Positions 10,866 to 20,458 of a DNA stretch of 64,000 nucleotides are shown one piece after another; within the stretch, counting starts at the first letter, position 1; every line of letters starts with the position of its first letter. A model generated the notes under the pieces. It made no database searches. It saw only the letters and a list, made by a program, of their open reading frames with translations, and was not told the DNA's origin. The position numbers and the translations under genes are program-made. This DNA comes from Cupriavidus sp. BIS7 (GTDB lineage Bacteria; Pseudomonadota; Gammaproteobacteria; Burkholderiales; Burkholderiaceae), in the NCBI RefSeq assembly GCF_000292345.1, contig NZ_ALOU01000005.1, positions 62,001-126,000 on the forward strand, given 5' to 3'.

Positions 10866-13771
10866 TCTTCCGGCACCACCTCGTCGATCTGCTCCGGGTC
10901 CAGGTAGCGCGCCGCGTATTCGCGATAAACACCGGACGTCAGGAACAGGTCGAACAACTCGCCGTCGATATGCTGCTGGGCCTTGAGCCGGGCCATGATG
11001 CGGATCGACTCGGACAGCGTCTTGGCCTTCTTGTACGGCCGGTCGGCCGCGGTCAGCGCCTCGAAGATATCGGCAATCGCCATCATCCTGGCAAGCGGAC
11101 TCATCTGGTTGCGCGTCAGGCCGCGCGGATAGCCAGTGCCATCCATCTTCTCGTGATGCCCACCGGCGATTTCCGGCACATTGCGCAGGTGCTTGGGGAA
11201 CGGCAGGCGCGACAGCATGATCTGCGTCTGCACGATATGGTCCTCGATCTTGAACCGCTCCTCCTCGGTCAGCGTGCCGCGCGAGATCGTCAGGTTGTGC
11301 AATTCGCCACGGTCATACAGGTATTGCGGCACCTTGCGCTTGAAGCCCCATGGATTGTCCGGCGCGATGACATCATGCGGGCCACGTGCGATCCGGTGAT
11401 CGGGACGGTCGGCCAGCAGCGGCTCCTGCACCGGCAAGGCGCTGGCGGGCACGCGGCGCTTGCGTTCCAGTTCCTCTTGCGAGATGCCGATGCGGTCGTC
11501 GAGCGTCCTGGTCCATGTGCGCGCGGCGATGCGCTGCAGACGCTGCATGTCCTCTGGCGCCATGGACTCGTTGCCGAGGTTGCACGCGGCAACGAAGGCG
11601 AAGTCATCATCAAGCTGCTCCAGCTCGACATCGCGCCGCGCGTGCGCGGCGGCTTCGGGCTCTCCCGCGGCTATCGCGCGCAGGCACGCGATCTCCGCGT
11701 CGCGCTTGAGCACTTCGAAACGCATGCGCACTTCGTGAATCCTGTCGTACAGCGTCTCCAGCTTGGTCGCCTTGTCGATCACGTACTCGGGCGTGGTGAC
11801 CTTGCCGCAGTCATGCAGCCACGCGGCCACGTGAAGCTCTTCCCATTGCTGCTCGGTAAGCTGGAACGACTGGTAGGGCCCATGCGTTGCGTTGCAGGCG
11901 GCGCTGGCAAGCATCTTGGTCAGCACCGGCACGCGCGCGCAGTGACCGCCGGTATGGGGGCTCTTGGCGTCGATCGCATCGGCCAGCAGGCGGATGAACG
12001 CATCGAACAGGTCGCGCTGGGCGGCAGTCAGCTCGCGGATTTCAAGCGCGCCGGCGGAAAGGCCGGCCAGTGTATTGACAAAGGCGAGTTGAGCCGCCTG
12101 CAGCGGCGTGTCGCGCATCACCAGCACCACGCCAAGACATTCCTGCCGATGATTGATCAGCGGAATCGCCGCGACGTAGCATGGTGCGACCGACGCCAGC
12201 ACGCCAAGGTTGGCATGGGCGGTGTCGGCGGCTGTCACGTAGCCCGTCTGCGGTGCGCTCTCGGCTATCGCGGAACGTATCAGCGACAGCGCCTGCGGTA
12301 ACGGTGTGGCCGCGATGTCCTGGACGACGTCACGCCCCAGTCCATCAAACGCGACGGCTGCGCGCACGGTGTCGTCATGCAGTTGGTACAGCACGCCCGC
12401 CTGCCCCTCTGCGGTGTTCAGCATCTTGCGCAGCAGCAGCGGCAAGAGCTGTTCGATGCGGCTTTCGGCCGAGACGGCCCGCATGATCGTCAGCAGTTGC
12501 TGGATTGTGTGCCGCATCTCGTCCATCGTGATCGCAAGCCGGTTCACCTCGCGTATCGGCGAGCGGACGAAGAACGGCTGATCGAAGTCGAAGCGGCCGA
12601 TGGACTCGGCCCCGGTCGTCAAGAGGCGCAGCGGCCTTGCCACCGCGCGGGCCAGCAGCCACACCACCGGCAGCGCAAGCAGGATCACCAGCGCGGTGGC
12701 GGCCATGCCCGTCACCGCCTGCTTCTCGGCATCCCGCAGCAACTCGCCCTGCGGTGTCGCCGCCACCAGGTAGAGCGGATTGCTCATGTCCGGCGTCAGG
12801 CGCCCGATGCTGGTGTACCAGGCCTTGCCGTCCACGGTGACTAGCGCGTTACCGGCCGCCGCCTCCCCTTTCGCCGCCAGCCTTGCCGCCAGCCCGGTCA
12901 GAACGGGCAGGCCATAGTCCTCCGGCTTGCCCAGCAGCCCCGTTTGCAGCGAGTCGGGCGCGGACAGTGAATCGGGCGGCGCCCTGTCAATGGCGATCAG
13001 TTGACCGGCGGCATCGAGCAGGGTAAGCACGGCCCCCGGTGTCGCCTTGTCGCGGGCAAGCACCTTCCCCAGTGCGTCCAGCCGGAAGTCTGCACCTGCC
13101 ACGGCGTGCCTGGCGAGCGTTGGGATTGCCAAGGTCTCTCCGGCCTCGCGCTCGGTGAAGAACAGATACGGTTCGGTCCGCACCAGCTTGCCGGACCGCA
13201 TCGCCGCCATGTACCAGGGGCGCTTCCTGGGGTCGAACCGTTGCGCAAAGTCCTCGGCCGGACGCGCGCTGATCTCCTTCAGGTCGTCATCGAGGAAGAT
13301 CAATTGCCCCCTGGGCGCACCCGCGTCGTGATCGATGCTCTGGATGACATAGGCCGTCCGTGCCGGCGCCTGGAATATCGAGCGGTCGACATCCTCGCTG
13401 ACCTTTCGAACGTAGAAGAAGCTGCCATCGGCATAGCCCATGTAAAGCGCCTGCAGGACTGACGATGCGCCCAGTGCGTCGCGCACCAGGGCAACGCGCG
13501 CCATCCGCTGCGCGAGCGTTCCGGCATCGGCAAGGGAGCTGTGGCTGAGCAGCGTGACTGCCGCCTGGGCAGGCACCACCATCTCCTCGGCCTTGTCCAG
13601 CATCTCGCGGCTGATGCGCTCGGTGGTATCGGCCATCGCCCGCTCCAGCGCCGCCTTGGTCATCAGGTAGTTGATGCCGCATGTCAGCGCTCCGACCAGC
13701 AGCACCAGCGATCCAAACAGCGCCCAGACGTAGGCCTGGAGCGGGTAGCTTCTTCGTAATGCCATTGCCAT
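10847..13771 (-). CDS. Membrane HD-GYP phosphodiesterase with periplasmic Cache-like sensor
   Basis: A 974-residue multidomain protein. A first membrane helix (about 13-33) and a second (about 352-373) enclose a periplasmic dCache-like sensor containing 'DPRKRPWYMAA'. HAMP, a GAF-like region (about 430-600) and the catalytic HD-GYP region follow. 'HDCGK' lies near residue 652 and 'HHEKMDGTGYP' near 869, so the metal-binding residues of a cyclic-di-GMP phosphodiesterase are present. The distance of about 215 residues between these motifs is far above the usual 60-70, which shows an insertion of about 150 residues. GGAGGGCTGT precedes the ATG. The effector sensed is unknown. Confidence 0.88.
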   Translation of the reverse strand: MAMALRRSYPLQAYVWALFGSLVLLVGALTCGINYLMTKAALERAMADTTERISREMLDKAEEMVVPAQAAVTLLSHSSLADAGTLAQRMARVALVRDALGASSVLQALYMGYADGSFFYVRKVSEDVDRSIFQAPARTAYVIQSIDHDAGAPRGQLIFLDDDLKEISARPAEDFAQRFDPRKRPWYMAAMRSGKLVRTEPYLFFTEREAGETLAIPTLARHAVAGADFRLDALGKVLARDKATPGAVLTLLDAAGQLIAIDRAPPDSLSAPDSLQTGLLGKPEDYGLPVLTGLAARLAAKGEAAAGNALVTVDGKAWYTSIGRLTPDMSNPLYLVAATPQGELLRDAEKQAVTGMAATALVILLALPVVWLLARAVARPLRLLTTGAESIGRFDFDQPFFVRSPIREVNRLAITMDEMRHTIQQLLTIMRAVSAESRIEQLLPLLLRKMLNTAEGQAGVLYQLHDDTVRAAVAFDGLGRDVVQDIAATPLPQALSLIRSAIAESAPQTGYVTAADTAHANLGVLASVAPCYVAAIPLINHRQECLGVVLVMRDTPLQAAQLAFVNTLAGLSAGALEIRELTAAQRDLFDAFIRLLADAIDAKSPHTGGHCARVPVLTKMLASAACNATHGPYQSFQLTEQQWEELHVAAWLHDCGKVTTPEYVIDKATKLETLYDRIHEVRMRFEVLKRDAEIACLRAIAAGEPEAAAHARRDVELEQLDDDFAFVAACNLGNESMAPEDMQRLQRIAARTWTRTLDDRIGISQEELERKRRVPASALPVQEPLLADRPDHRIARGPHDVIAPDNPWGFKRKVPQYLYDRGELHNLTISRGTLTEEERFKIEDHIVQTQIMLSRLPFPKHLRNVPEIAGGHHEKMDGTGYPRGLTRNQMSPLARMMAIADIFEALTAADRPYKKAKTLSESIRIMARLKAQQHIDGELFDLFLTSGVYREYAARYLDPEQIDEVVPEDYVGAA

Positions 13772-13808
13772 ACAGCCCTCCGGGATGAGGTGCTACACGG
13801 TTCTGAGC

Positions 13809-14732
13809 TCAGCGCCCGTCGAAACGGTGCGCCAGTCCCTTCTTCTGGAACGATTCCGCAATGAAGTCGATGAACACGCGCGTCTTCTGCGGCAGCAGCT
13901 TGCGGTTCGGATAGTAGAGCACGATCGGCCCGTTGTCGGCATACCAGCCCGGCAGCAGACGCACCAGCGCACCGCTCTCCAGCCATGGCGCCGCGTGCGG
14001 CATTGGCAGCAGGGCAACGCCCAACCCGCTTGTTGCGGCGTGCGCCATCGCTTCGGGATCGTCGAAGATCATGCGGGTGCGTACTTCGGCCAGCGCCTGC
14101 TCGCCTATCTGATTGCGCAGATTCCACACTCGCAGACGTCCCGTGGAAGCCGAACGGCGCACGATGCCATCGAACCCGGCCAGATCGGCCGGATGGCGCG
14201 GCATGGCCCGGCCTTTCATGTAGGCCGGCGACGCCGTGGCAACCACATAGGTACGCGCCAGTTCGCGCGCAACCACGCCTTCCGTCAGTTCGATGCCGCC
14301 GCCAATGGCCGCATCGAACCCACCCGCGATCAGGTCGACGGTGCGGTTTTCGAAGTGCCAGTCAGGCACGATGCCCGGATAGCGCTCGAGGAACTCGCCA
14401 AGCAGCGGCACCAGGTATTCGCGCCCGAACGCCACGGCCATGGTGACCTTGAGCACGCCGACCGGCTTGCCGTCTTCCTGTGCCGCGTTGGCGAACGCGT
14501 CGCGCAGCGTCGAAAACGGATCTGACACCTGGCTCAGGAACTGCTCGCCGCCCATCGTCAGCGTCAGCCGCCGCGTGCTGCGCTGGAACAGCCGCAGGCC
14601 CAGATGATCCTCCAGCCGCGCCACGTTCTTGCTGACAGCCGCTGGCGTCAGGCCCAGCCGGCGCGCCGCAGCCGAAAAGCTGCCGGTCTCGGCACTCTGG
14701 ATAAACGAATCGAGCAGGTTCAGCGCTTCCAT
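13809..14732 (-). CDS. LysR-family regulator of the adjacent SDR
   Basis: A 307-residue LysR-type regulator. The N-terminal HTH includes 'SFSAAARRLGLTPAAVSKNVARLEDHLG', the CrgA/AaeR-like branch, and the effector-binding domain covers about 90-295. It is divergent from a single short-chain dehydrogenase gene starting 113 bp away, a very common LysR-SDR pair in proteobacteria, and so probably controls that gene and itself. The inducer is unknown. Confidence 0.9.
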   Translation of the reverse strand: MEALNLLDSFIQSAETGSFSAAARRLGLTPAAVSKNVARLEDHLGLRLFQRSTRRLTLTMGGEQFLSQVSDPFSTLRDAFANAAQEDGKPVGVLKVTMAVAFGREYLVPLLGEFLERYPGIVPDWHFENRTVDLIAGGFDAAIGGGIELTEGVVARELARTYVVATASPAYMKGRAMPRHPADLAGFDGIVRRSASTGRLRVWNLRNQIGEQALAEVRTRMIFDDPEAMAHAATSGLGVALLPMPHAAPWLESGALVRLLPGWYADNGPIVLYYPNRKLLPQKTRVFIDFIAESFQKKGLAHRFDGR

Positions 14733-14780
14733 GCGCGGAAGCTTATACCACTGGTTGAAAAAGTTGATACGGACTTGCTC

Positions 14781-14790
14781 CTACCGGTAG
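14781..14790. promoter_or_regulatory. CTACCGGTAG palindrome in the LysR/SDR divergent region
   Basis: A perfect 10-bp palindrome midway between the LysR start (14732) and the SDR start (14845). The position suits a LysR operator, but there is no independent support. Confidence 0.3.
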
Positions 14791-14844
14791 CAGATCGCCC
14801 GAACCATACTGATTTCACCTTCCCAACCACACAGGAACACGATC

Positions 14845-15585
14845 ATGAACGCCCTCTCCAGCAAAGTTGCCTTCGTCACCGGTGGATCGCGCGGCATCGG
14901 CGCCGCCATCGTCCGCCGCCTGGCGCGCGACGGCGCCGCAGTGGCCTTTACGTATCAAAGCTCTGGCGCCCCGGCACAAGCGCTGGTCGAATCGATCCAG
15001 GCGGCGGGTGGCCGCGCCCGGGCCTATCAGGCCGACGCAGCCGATGCCGCCGCCGTGGCGCGTGCCATCGATGATGCGGCCAGCCACTTCGGCAAGATCG
15101 ACATCCTCGTGAACAATGCCGGCGTGCTTTTTCTCGGCCCGGTCGACACGTTCGCGCTGGAAGACTTCGACAAGACGCTGGCCGTGAACGTCCGCGCCGT
15201 ATTCGTTGCAGCCAAGGCCGCGCTGCCTCACATGGGTGAAGGCGGCCGCATCATCAATATCGGCAGCACCAATGCGGACCGCATGCCGTTCCCCGGTGGC
15301 GCCGCCTACGCCATGAGCAAGTCCGCGCTGAAGGGGCTTGTTCAAGGCATGGCGCGCGACCTGGGACCGAAGGGCATCACCGTCAACAATGTGCAGCCGG
15401 GCCCGGTCAATACGGACATGAATCCGGAAGACTCGGATTTCGCCAAGTCGCTGCATGGCCTGATGGCACTGCAACGTCACGCCGAGCCCGACGAGATCGC
15501 CAGCATGGTGGCGTACCTGGCCGGCCCGGAATCGAGCTTCGTGACCGGCGCGAGCCTCAATGTGGACGGCGGGTTCGCGGCCTGA
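14845..15585 (+). CDS. Short-chain dehydrogenase/reductase
   Basis: A 246-residue classical SDR. It has the cofactor motif 'TGGSRGIGAAI' (residues about 11-21), the 'NNAG' element, the catalytic Ser in 'NIGST' and the Tyr/Lys pair in 'YAMSK'. The lack of an acidic residue after the second strand, which reads 'TYQSS', suggests NADP(H) preference. It resembles 3-oxoacyl-ACP reductase-like SDRs that are usually paired with a divergent LysR. The true substrate is unknown. It is followed by a strong stem-loop shared with the convergent molybdenum hydroxylase gene. Confidence 0.9.
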   Translation: MNALSSKVAFVTGGSRGIGAAIVRRLARDGAAVAFTYQSSGAPAQALVESIQAAGGRARAYQADAADAAAVARAIDDAASHFGKIDILVNNAGVLFLGPVDTFALEDFDKTLAVNVRAVFVAAKAALPHMGEGGRIINIGSTNADRMPFPGGAAYAMSKSALKGLVQGMARDLGPKGITVNNVQPGPVNTDMNPEDSDFAKSLHGLMALQRHAEPDEIASMVAYLAGPESSFVTGASLNVDGGFAA

Positions 15586-15613
15586 TCCTGCTCTGAACTG
15601 CTCGACCTTCCAA

Positions 15614-15646
15614 CCGCCCGGGCGGCACGCAATGCCGCCCGGGCGG
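15614..15646. terminator. Strong inverted repeat between convergent genes, likely bidirectional terminator
   Basis: CCGCCCGGGCGGCA (15614-15627) and its exact complement (15633-15646) form a 14-bp GC-only stem with a 5-nt loop. It lies between the stops of the SDR (15585) and the convergent IorB-like gene (15666). There is no U-tract, so intrinsic termination would rely on the stem alone. Confidence 0.55.
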
Positions 15647-15665
15647 ATTCCGCTCACGATTCCGC

Positions 15666-17855
15666 TTACGATTCCAGCTTAATCGGCATCGACCGGCGCC
15701 GCGACTTCGTGGCCTGGTACAGCGCATGCGCCACGGCAGGTGCCACGGGGCCGAGGGACACCTCGCCGCAGCCCTGCGGCGGGCGGTCGCTATCGACAAT
15801 GACCACTTCCACCTTCGGCATCTCCGCCAACCGAAGCAGCGGATAGTCGTGGAAGTTGCTCTGCTGCACCACGCCGCCCTTGAACGTGATTTCGCTCCTG
15901 AGCGTGTTGGTCAGTGCAAAGCCGATGCCGCCTTCGATATTCGCGCGGATCAGGTTCGGATTGATCGACCTGCCGCACTCGACCGCGCACACCACGCGGC
16001 GCACGCGAAACGCCTTGCCCCCACGCTCCCGCTCCAGTTCCAGCGCCATCGCCACATAGGTCTGGAACGCCTCGCCACGGCCCGTATAGAGGTTGAACGT
16101 GAACCCGCGCGTGACATTGGCGGCGGGCTTGCGATCCCAGTTCGCCGCCTTCGCCGCGGCATCCAGCGTGCGCAGCGCCAGCGGATTGTGGGCCAGCAGC
16201 GCGCGGCGATAGTGATATGGGTCCACGCCTGCCGCATCGGCCATCTCGTTGACGAAGCTCTCCAGCATGAAGATGCTCGACGAGGACCCCACGCTGCGCA
16301 TGAAACTGACCGGAATCGGCTGCTTCACGTCGATCATGTCGACCTTGAGGTTTGGCACGCGATAGACGCAGTCGTAGATCGCCTCAAGCATCGTCTCGTC
16401 CCAGCCGCCGTTCTTCGCCATGCGCTCGGCCTTGATCACGCCGTAGAGCGACTGGCCCGTCAGGCGCGCGTGCATGGCCACTGGCATGCCCTTGTCGCCG
16501 AGCACCGCGCGGAAGCGGCCCGACACGCCGGGGCGATAGAAGCCATGGCGGATGTCGTCCTCGCGCGAGCGAATCACCTTGACCGGCTTGCCGACGGCAG
16601 CCGACGCGCGCGCGGCATGAATGACGAAGTCTGGCAGGAACTTGCGGCCGAAGCTGCCGCCAAGGAACGTGGTGTGCACGATCACCGTTTCCGGCTTGCG
16701 GCTGTACAACCTGGCCAGCGCATTGCGTACGAAGTCCTGGCCCTGGATCGGCCCCCATACCTCGATCGCATCGTCGCGCACGTGCACGGTGGCGTTCACC
16801 GACTCCATCGTTGCGTGCACGATGTACGGCGTGTGATAGTCGGCTTCGACAAGCTTGCCGGCTGCCGCGAGCACCGCATCCGGCTCACCGAGTTTCGTGG
16901 CGACTACCGCTTCCTGCGCACCGAGCGCGGCCTTGCGCGCGGCCATGATGTTGTCGCTGTCGAGCGTCTTCGCGGCACCCGGATCGACGTCGATCTCCAG
17001 CGCGTCGGCGCCCTTCTTCGCCAGCCAGTAGCTGGTGGCCACGACGATAGCCGCATCGGGCGCCTGCACCACGGCCTTGATGCCCGACATCGCCTTGACT
17101 GCATCGGCATTGCGGATGCCGGTGACCTTGCCGGTGACGGTCGGCGGCATTTTCAGCGCGCCGTACAGCATGTCCGGCACCTTCACGTCGATACCGAACT
17201 GGGCCGATCCATCGACCTTGGCCGGGGTATCCAGGCGCAACAGCTCCTTGCCGATCAGCTTGTGAGCCGCTTCGTTTTTGAGGCGCGGCGTGGGGTTGAG
17301 CGGCAGCTTCGATGCTTCCTCGGCCAGTTCGCCGTAGCCGAGCGATCGGCCGGTTGCACCGTGATAGACGCGCCCCTTGTCCGTGTAGCACTGGCCCGGT
17401 CGCACCTGCAGCCGCTTTGCCGCCGTCATCATCAGCACTTCACGCGCCTGCGCACCGGCAATGCGCAGCCGCTGGTAGAACAGCGTGGCCGACATCGACG
17501 CGCCGACGAACTGCTGCGGCTCTTCATACGCGGCGCCGGTACGGTACGCATCGCGTCCGGTGACGAACGTGACCTCGATGTTCTGCCAGTCTGCGTCAAG
17601 CTCGTCGGCAAGCACCTGCGGCATGCCCGTGTAGACACCCTGCCCGCATTCGCATTGCGACAGGCCGAGCGTGATCTTGCCGCTGGGTTCGATCCAGATC
17701 CAGTCGGTGATTTCGTTCGTGCCATGCGAGCCGCTGTCGACGGTGCGGCTTGCCAGCGCCGGCAACGGAATGCATAGCGCGCCGGCCAGCGCGGCACTGC
17801 CCTTCAGGAAGCCGCGGCGCGCGGGGCTTCTCAACCTCTCACTTGGCTGCGGCAT
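15666..17855 (-). CDS. Molybdopterin-binding large subunit of an IorB-type hydroxylase
   Basis: A 729-residue molybdenum hydroxylase large subunit of the xanthine dehydrogenase superfamily, isoquinoline 1-oxidoreductase (IorB) branch. The N-terminus carries a twin-arginine signal ('[14 protein letters not shown]', about 11-24), so the enzyme is probably exported folded. Domain a/b repeats follow, with '[15 protein letters not shown]' and the C-terminal '[13 protein letters not shown]', where the Glu is the expected catalytic base. It overlaps the 2Fe-2S subunit by 17 bp. Such two-subunit enzymes hydroxylate N-heteroaromatics or oxidise aldehydes and pass electrons to a cytochrome. No cytochrome, FAD subunit or XdhC-like maturation gene is adjacent. 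Confidence 0.88.
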   Translation of the reverse strand: MPQPSERLRSPARRGFLKGSAALAGALCIPLPALASRTVDSGSHGTNEITDWIWIEPSGKITLGLSQCECGQGVYTGMPQVLADELDADWQNIEVTFVTGRDAYRTGAAYEEPQQFVGASMSATLFYQRLRIAGAQAREVLMMTAAKRLQVRPGQCYTDKGRVYHGATGRSLGYGELAEEASKLPLNPTPRLKNEAAHKLIGKELLRLDTPAKVDGSAQFGIDVKVPDMLYGALKMPPTVTGKVTGIRNADAVKAMSGIKAVVQAPDAAIVVATSYWLAKKGADALEIDVDPGAAKTLDSDNIMAARKAALGAQEAVVATKLGEPDAVLAAAGKLVEADYHTPYIVHATMESVNATVHVRDDAIEVWGPIQGQDFVRNALARLYSRKPETVIVHTTFLGGSFGRKFLPDFVIHAARASAAVGKPVKVIRSREDDIRHGFYRPGVSGRFRAVLGDKGMPVAMHARLTGQSLYGVIKAERMAKNGGWDETMLEAIYDCVYRVPNLKVDMIDVKQPIPVSFMRSVGSSSSIFMLESFVNEMADAAGVDPYHYRRALLAHNPLALRTLDAAAKAANWDRKPAANVTRGFTFNLYTGRGEAFQTYVAMALELERERGGKAFRVRRVVCAVECGRSINPNLIRANIEGGIGFALTNTLRSEITFKGGVVQQSNFHDYPLLRLAEMPKVEVVIVDSDRPPQGCGEVSLGPVAPAVAHALYQATKSRRRSMPIKLES

Positions 17856-18279
17856 GAACGGCCTCCCGGATGCGGTGATAAGTCGCGCAGCGGCACAGGT
17901 TGCTGACTGCGGCGTCGATCTCGTTGTCAGTGGGGTGCGGGTTCTGCTTCAGCAGCGCGCTGACCGCCATCACCATGCCCGACTGGCAGTAGCCGCATTG
18001 CGGCACGTCCTTTGCGATCCAGGCTTGCTGCACCTTCGACGAGCGATCGGGCGACAAACCCTCGATCGTTGTCACGCTGCGGCCCGCCACGCTGGACACC
18101 GGCGCGACGCACGATCGCTGTGCGTGGCCGTCGATATGCACGGTGCAGGCGCCGCACGCGCCAATGCCGCAGCCATACTTGGTGCCGGTCAGCCCGGCAT
18201 CATCGCGAATCACCCACAGCAGCGGCGTATCGCCGTCGCCGTCGAAGCGTGTCGCCTTTCCGTTCAACACAAAGTCCAT
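17839..18279 (-). CDS. 2Fe-2S small subunit of the IorA-type hydroxylase
   Basis: A 146-residue protein with two [2Fe-2S] domains. The plant-ferredoxin-type cluster is bound by '[15 protein letters not shown]', and the second, helical cluster by 'CGYCQSGM' and 'CRCATYHRI'. This is the electron-transfer subunit paired with the molybdopterin subunit encoded immediately downstream (17-bp overlap). It follows a Bug receptor gene in the same direction, so this may be a Bug-iorAB transcription unit under IclR-1. Confidence 0.92.
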   Translation of the reverse strand: MDFVLNGKATRFDGDGDTPLLWVIRDDAGLTGTKYGCGIGACGACTVHIDGHAQRSCVAPVSSVAGRSVTTIEGLSPDRSSKVQQAWIAKDVPQCGYCQSGMVMAVSALLKQNPHPTDNEIDAAVSNLCRCATYHRIREAVHAAAK

Positions 18280-18317
18280 GATTGCCTCGCTTTATCCTCG
18301 CTGGTGCAGGAAATGAC

Positions 18318-18353
18318 GGCCGCAGGCCTCCCTGCACGGCGCAGGGTGCGGCC
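18318..18353 (-). other. Nested stem-loop between the Bug receptor and IorA genes
   Basis: GGCCGCA (18318-18324) pairs with TGCGGCC (18347-18353), and inside it CCCTGC (18330-18335) pairs with GCAGGG (18341-18346). It sits in the 141-bp gap between two co-directional genes. It could attenuate or process the transcript so that Bug is made in larger amounts than the enzyme. No U-tract follows. The role is inferred. Confidence 0.35.
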
Positions 18354-18420
18354 AGATACGACTCGGAAAATTGATTTGGGGGATGCGCCGCCTGGGCGCC
18401 CGGGCTGGTTCGCTAGCCCA

Positions 18421-19431
18421 CTAGTCCGCGCTGATGTGGTACGTGCGGATCAGCGTGGCCCACGACGCGGTGTCATCGCGAATGCGCGCGGCCAGTGCTT
18501 CGGGGGTGCTCGCCACGGGCTCCAGGCCCTGGCGCTGCAAATCGGTGCGGATCGCCGGCGTGTTGAACAGCGTTTGAACGTCGGCGGAAAGCGCGTCGGC
18601 CATCGGCTTCGGCGTGGCCGATGGCACCAGCAGCGCGTACCACGAACTCACGTCGATGCCGGGCATGCCCTGCTCGGCCAGCGAAGGCACATCCGGAGCC
18701 GCCGGCGAACGCTTCGATTGCGTGACCGCGATCGCGCGCAGCGCGCCCGATTGAATGAACGGCGCCAGCGTCGGCCACGTGCCGAACAGCACCGGCACCT
18801 GGCCACCAACCACATCGTTGACGGCCTGCGTGGTGCCCTTGTATGGCACGTGCAGCATGTTCACGCCGGCCTTGTGATGAAACAGTTCTCCGGCGAGGTG
18901 CAGGCCGCTTCCAACACCGGGGCTGGCATAGCCGAGTGGCGCCTTGCCCTGCTCGGCCTGCTTCGCCAGCGCAATCAGCTCCGGCACGGTGCGCGCCTTG
19001 ACTGACGGATGCACGGCCAGCACGTTGGGCGAACTGGCCAGCAGCGACACAGGCCGGAAGTCGCGCGTCACGTTATAGGAAAGCGTGGGGAACAGCGTCG
19101 GGTTGATCGTCAGGTTGCCGGCCGGCACCACCAGCCACGTGCAACCGTCACCGGCTGCGCGGCGCACCGCATCGATGCCGATATTGCCGTTCGCGCCGGG
19201 CTTGTTGTCGACGATGATCGGCGTGCCCTTGCGCTGTTGCAGGCCCATCGACAACGTGCGCGCAAGCTGGTCCGCCGCGCCGCCGGCAGGAAACGGCACG
19301 ACGATCCGCACGCTGGCGCAGGTTGCACCGTGTGCCACGCCGGTCAGCGCGAAGGTTGCCATCGCAGCCGCTGCGCCCAGCCATCGCCGGGTCCGTTGCC
19401 TTGGTGTCGCGTTGTGGCTGCGTTGCTGCAT
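18421..19431 (-). CDS. Bug/TctC-family periplasmic solute-binding protein (1)
   Basis: A 336-residue secreted receptor of the Bug (Bordetella uptake gene) family. A basic N-terminus and hydrophobic signal (about 17-36) precede the mature protein, which shows 'IVVPFPAGGAADQLAR', 'VDNKPGANGNIG', 'HVPYKGTTQAVNDVVGGQVPV' and the late 'PDVPSLAEQG'. Bug proteins bind carboxylates and aromatic acids and deliver them to a transporter. The start at 19431 was chosen over a much longer reading because AGGAACAGC precedes it and the signal peptide begins there. It sits between IclR-1 and the IorAB genes, which suggests that it captures the substrate of that enzyme. Confidence 0.9.
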   Translation of the reverse strand: MQQRSHNATPRQRTRRWLGAAAAMATFALTGVAHGATCASVRIVVPFPAGGAADQLARTLSMGLQQRKGTPIIVDNKPGANGNIGIDAVRRAAGDGCTWLVVPAGNLTINPTLFPTLSYNVTRDFRPVSLLASSPNVLAVHPSVKARTVPELIALAKQAEQGKAPLGYASPGVGSGLHLAGELFHHKAGVNMLHVPYKGTTQAVNDVVGGQVPVLFGTWPTLAPFIQSGALRAIAVTQSKRSPAAPDVPSLAEQGMPGIDVSSWYALLVPSATPKPMADALSADVQTLFNTPAIRTDLQRQGLEPVASTPEALAARIRDDTASWATLIRTYHISAD

Positions 19432-19479
19432 GCTGTTCCTGCCTGTCCCGTCGTTGCCGCTGTTACCAGCGATCGTTGC

Positions 19480-19503
19480 GATTGTTACGTCGATTGTTAC
19501 GTC
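19480..19503. repeat. Two tandem copies of a 12-bp repeat
   Basis: GATTGTTACGTC is present twice back to back, at the IclR-1 stop codon and just upstream of the Bug gene. A degenerate third unit (GATCGTTGC) precedes it. The function, if any, is unknown. Confidence 0.6.
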
Positions 19504-20341
19504 ATTGGCTGGCCACCCTGCCCTCGGGCATTGGCCGGTAATCCAGCAGGCGCGACAACTCCGCTGCCGCTGCGCGCACCTGCCCCACCATCGGTTCAAG
19601 CTGCGCGGGATCGATGCGCGCCGCCGGAATCGTTGCGCCGAGCGCCGCCACCACGCGCGTGGTGCGATCACGCACCGGTGCGGCAATGGTCGAGATGCTC
19701 GCCTCGAAGAACCCTTCGTGCAGTACGTAGCCACGCTGGCGGTCACGCTGCACCATCTCGTACAACTCCTCCACCGTGCGCGGCGTGCTCTCCGAGAACA
19801 CTTCGAGCCGCGGCTCCGGATAGAGCACGCGCAACTCGGACAGCGTCAGGTCTTCCAGCAGCACCCGGCCCAGCACCGTGGCATGCGCGGGCAGGCGCGT
19901 GCCAACGTTGACGGTGCTCGTGAACGGCCGCGCCGCCACCGACTTGGCCACGTACACGATCGACCGGCCATCGCGCACCACAAGGTTGCACGGGTAGTGG
20001 ATCTCGTCACGCAGCCGGTCCAGCAACGGCCGGCCAAGCTCTGTCAGTTCCAGCGAGGCCAGGTAGTCAAACCCGAGCCTCAGCACGGCCATCCCCAGGC
20101 GGAATTCACGTCCGCCGTCCGTGCGCTCCACGAACCCCATCATTTCCAGCGTGGCCAGCAGCCGGAACACCGTGGAACGCGGCACCTGCAGCCGTCTCGC
20201 CAGTTCCGCCGCCGACAGCGTGCGGTCCTTGCTGCTGAACTCACCGAGCAGCCGAAGCCCACGCTCCAGGCCCGGCACGATGTACTTGTCCTGTGTCTCC
20301 TGTGACTCCTGTGTCTCCTGATTGGGAGTGGCTTTGCTCAT
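19502..20341 (-). CDS. IclR-family regulator (IclR-1)
   Basis: A 279-residue IclR-type regulator. After a Gln/Glu/Thr-rich tail come the winged HTH with 'SAAELARRLQVPRSTVFRLLATLE' (about 35-75) and the effector domain (about 95-265). It is a close paralogue of the IclR protein at 31.5-32.4 kb; the recognition helix 'PRSTVFRLL' is identical. The start at 20341 (MSKATPN) has GAGAGAGACC directly upstream, and the longer reading adds 30 unconserved residues. Upstream lies a perfect operator-like palindrome (20459). IclR regulators of this type control uptake and oxidation of aromatic acids such as terephthalate and isophthalate. Confidence 0.9.
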   Translation of the reverse strand: MSKATPNQETQESQETQDKYIVPGLERGLRLLGEFSSKDRTLSAAELARRLQVPRSTVFRLLATLEMMGFVERTDGGREFRLGMAVLRLGFDYLASLELTELGRPLLDRLRDEIHYPCNLVVRDGRSIVYVAKSVAARPFTSTVNVGTRLPAHATVLGRVLLEDLTLSELRVLYPEPRLEVFSESTPRTVEELYEMVQRDRQRGYVLHEGFFEASISTIAAPVRDRTTRVVAALGATIPAARIDPAQLEPMVGQVRAAAAELSRLLDYRPMPEGRVASQ

Positions 20342-20458
20342 GGTCTCTCTCTGCTTGACGTTTGGTTTGCCAATGAACAGCAACGGGTCGATATAGCATG
20401 CTTCCCGCTGTCTGATGCACCCACGGCGCATGGCGACACTCGAAACATTAGCAGATGT

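Noticed and set aside
20266..20325. CTCCTGTG-type short repeats possibly forming a satellite
   Set aside because: They lie within the IclR-1 coding start and simply encode its Gln/Glu/Thr-rich tail.
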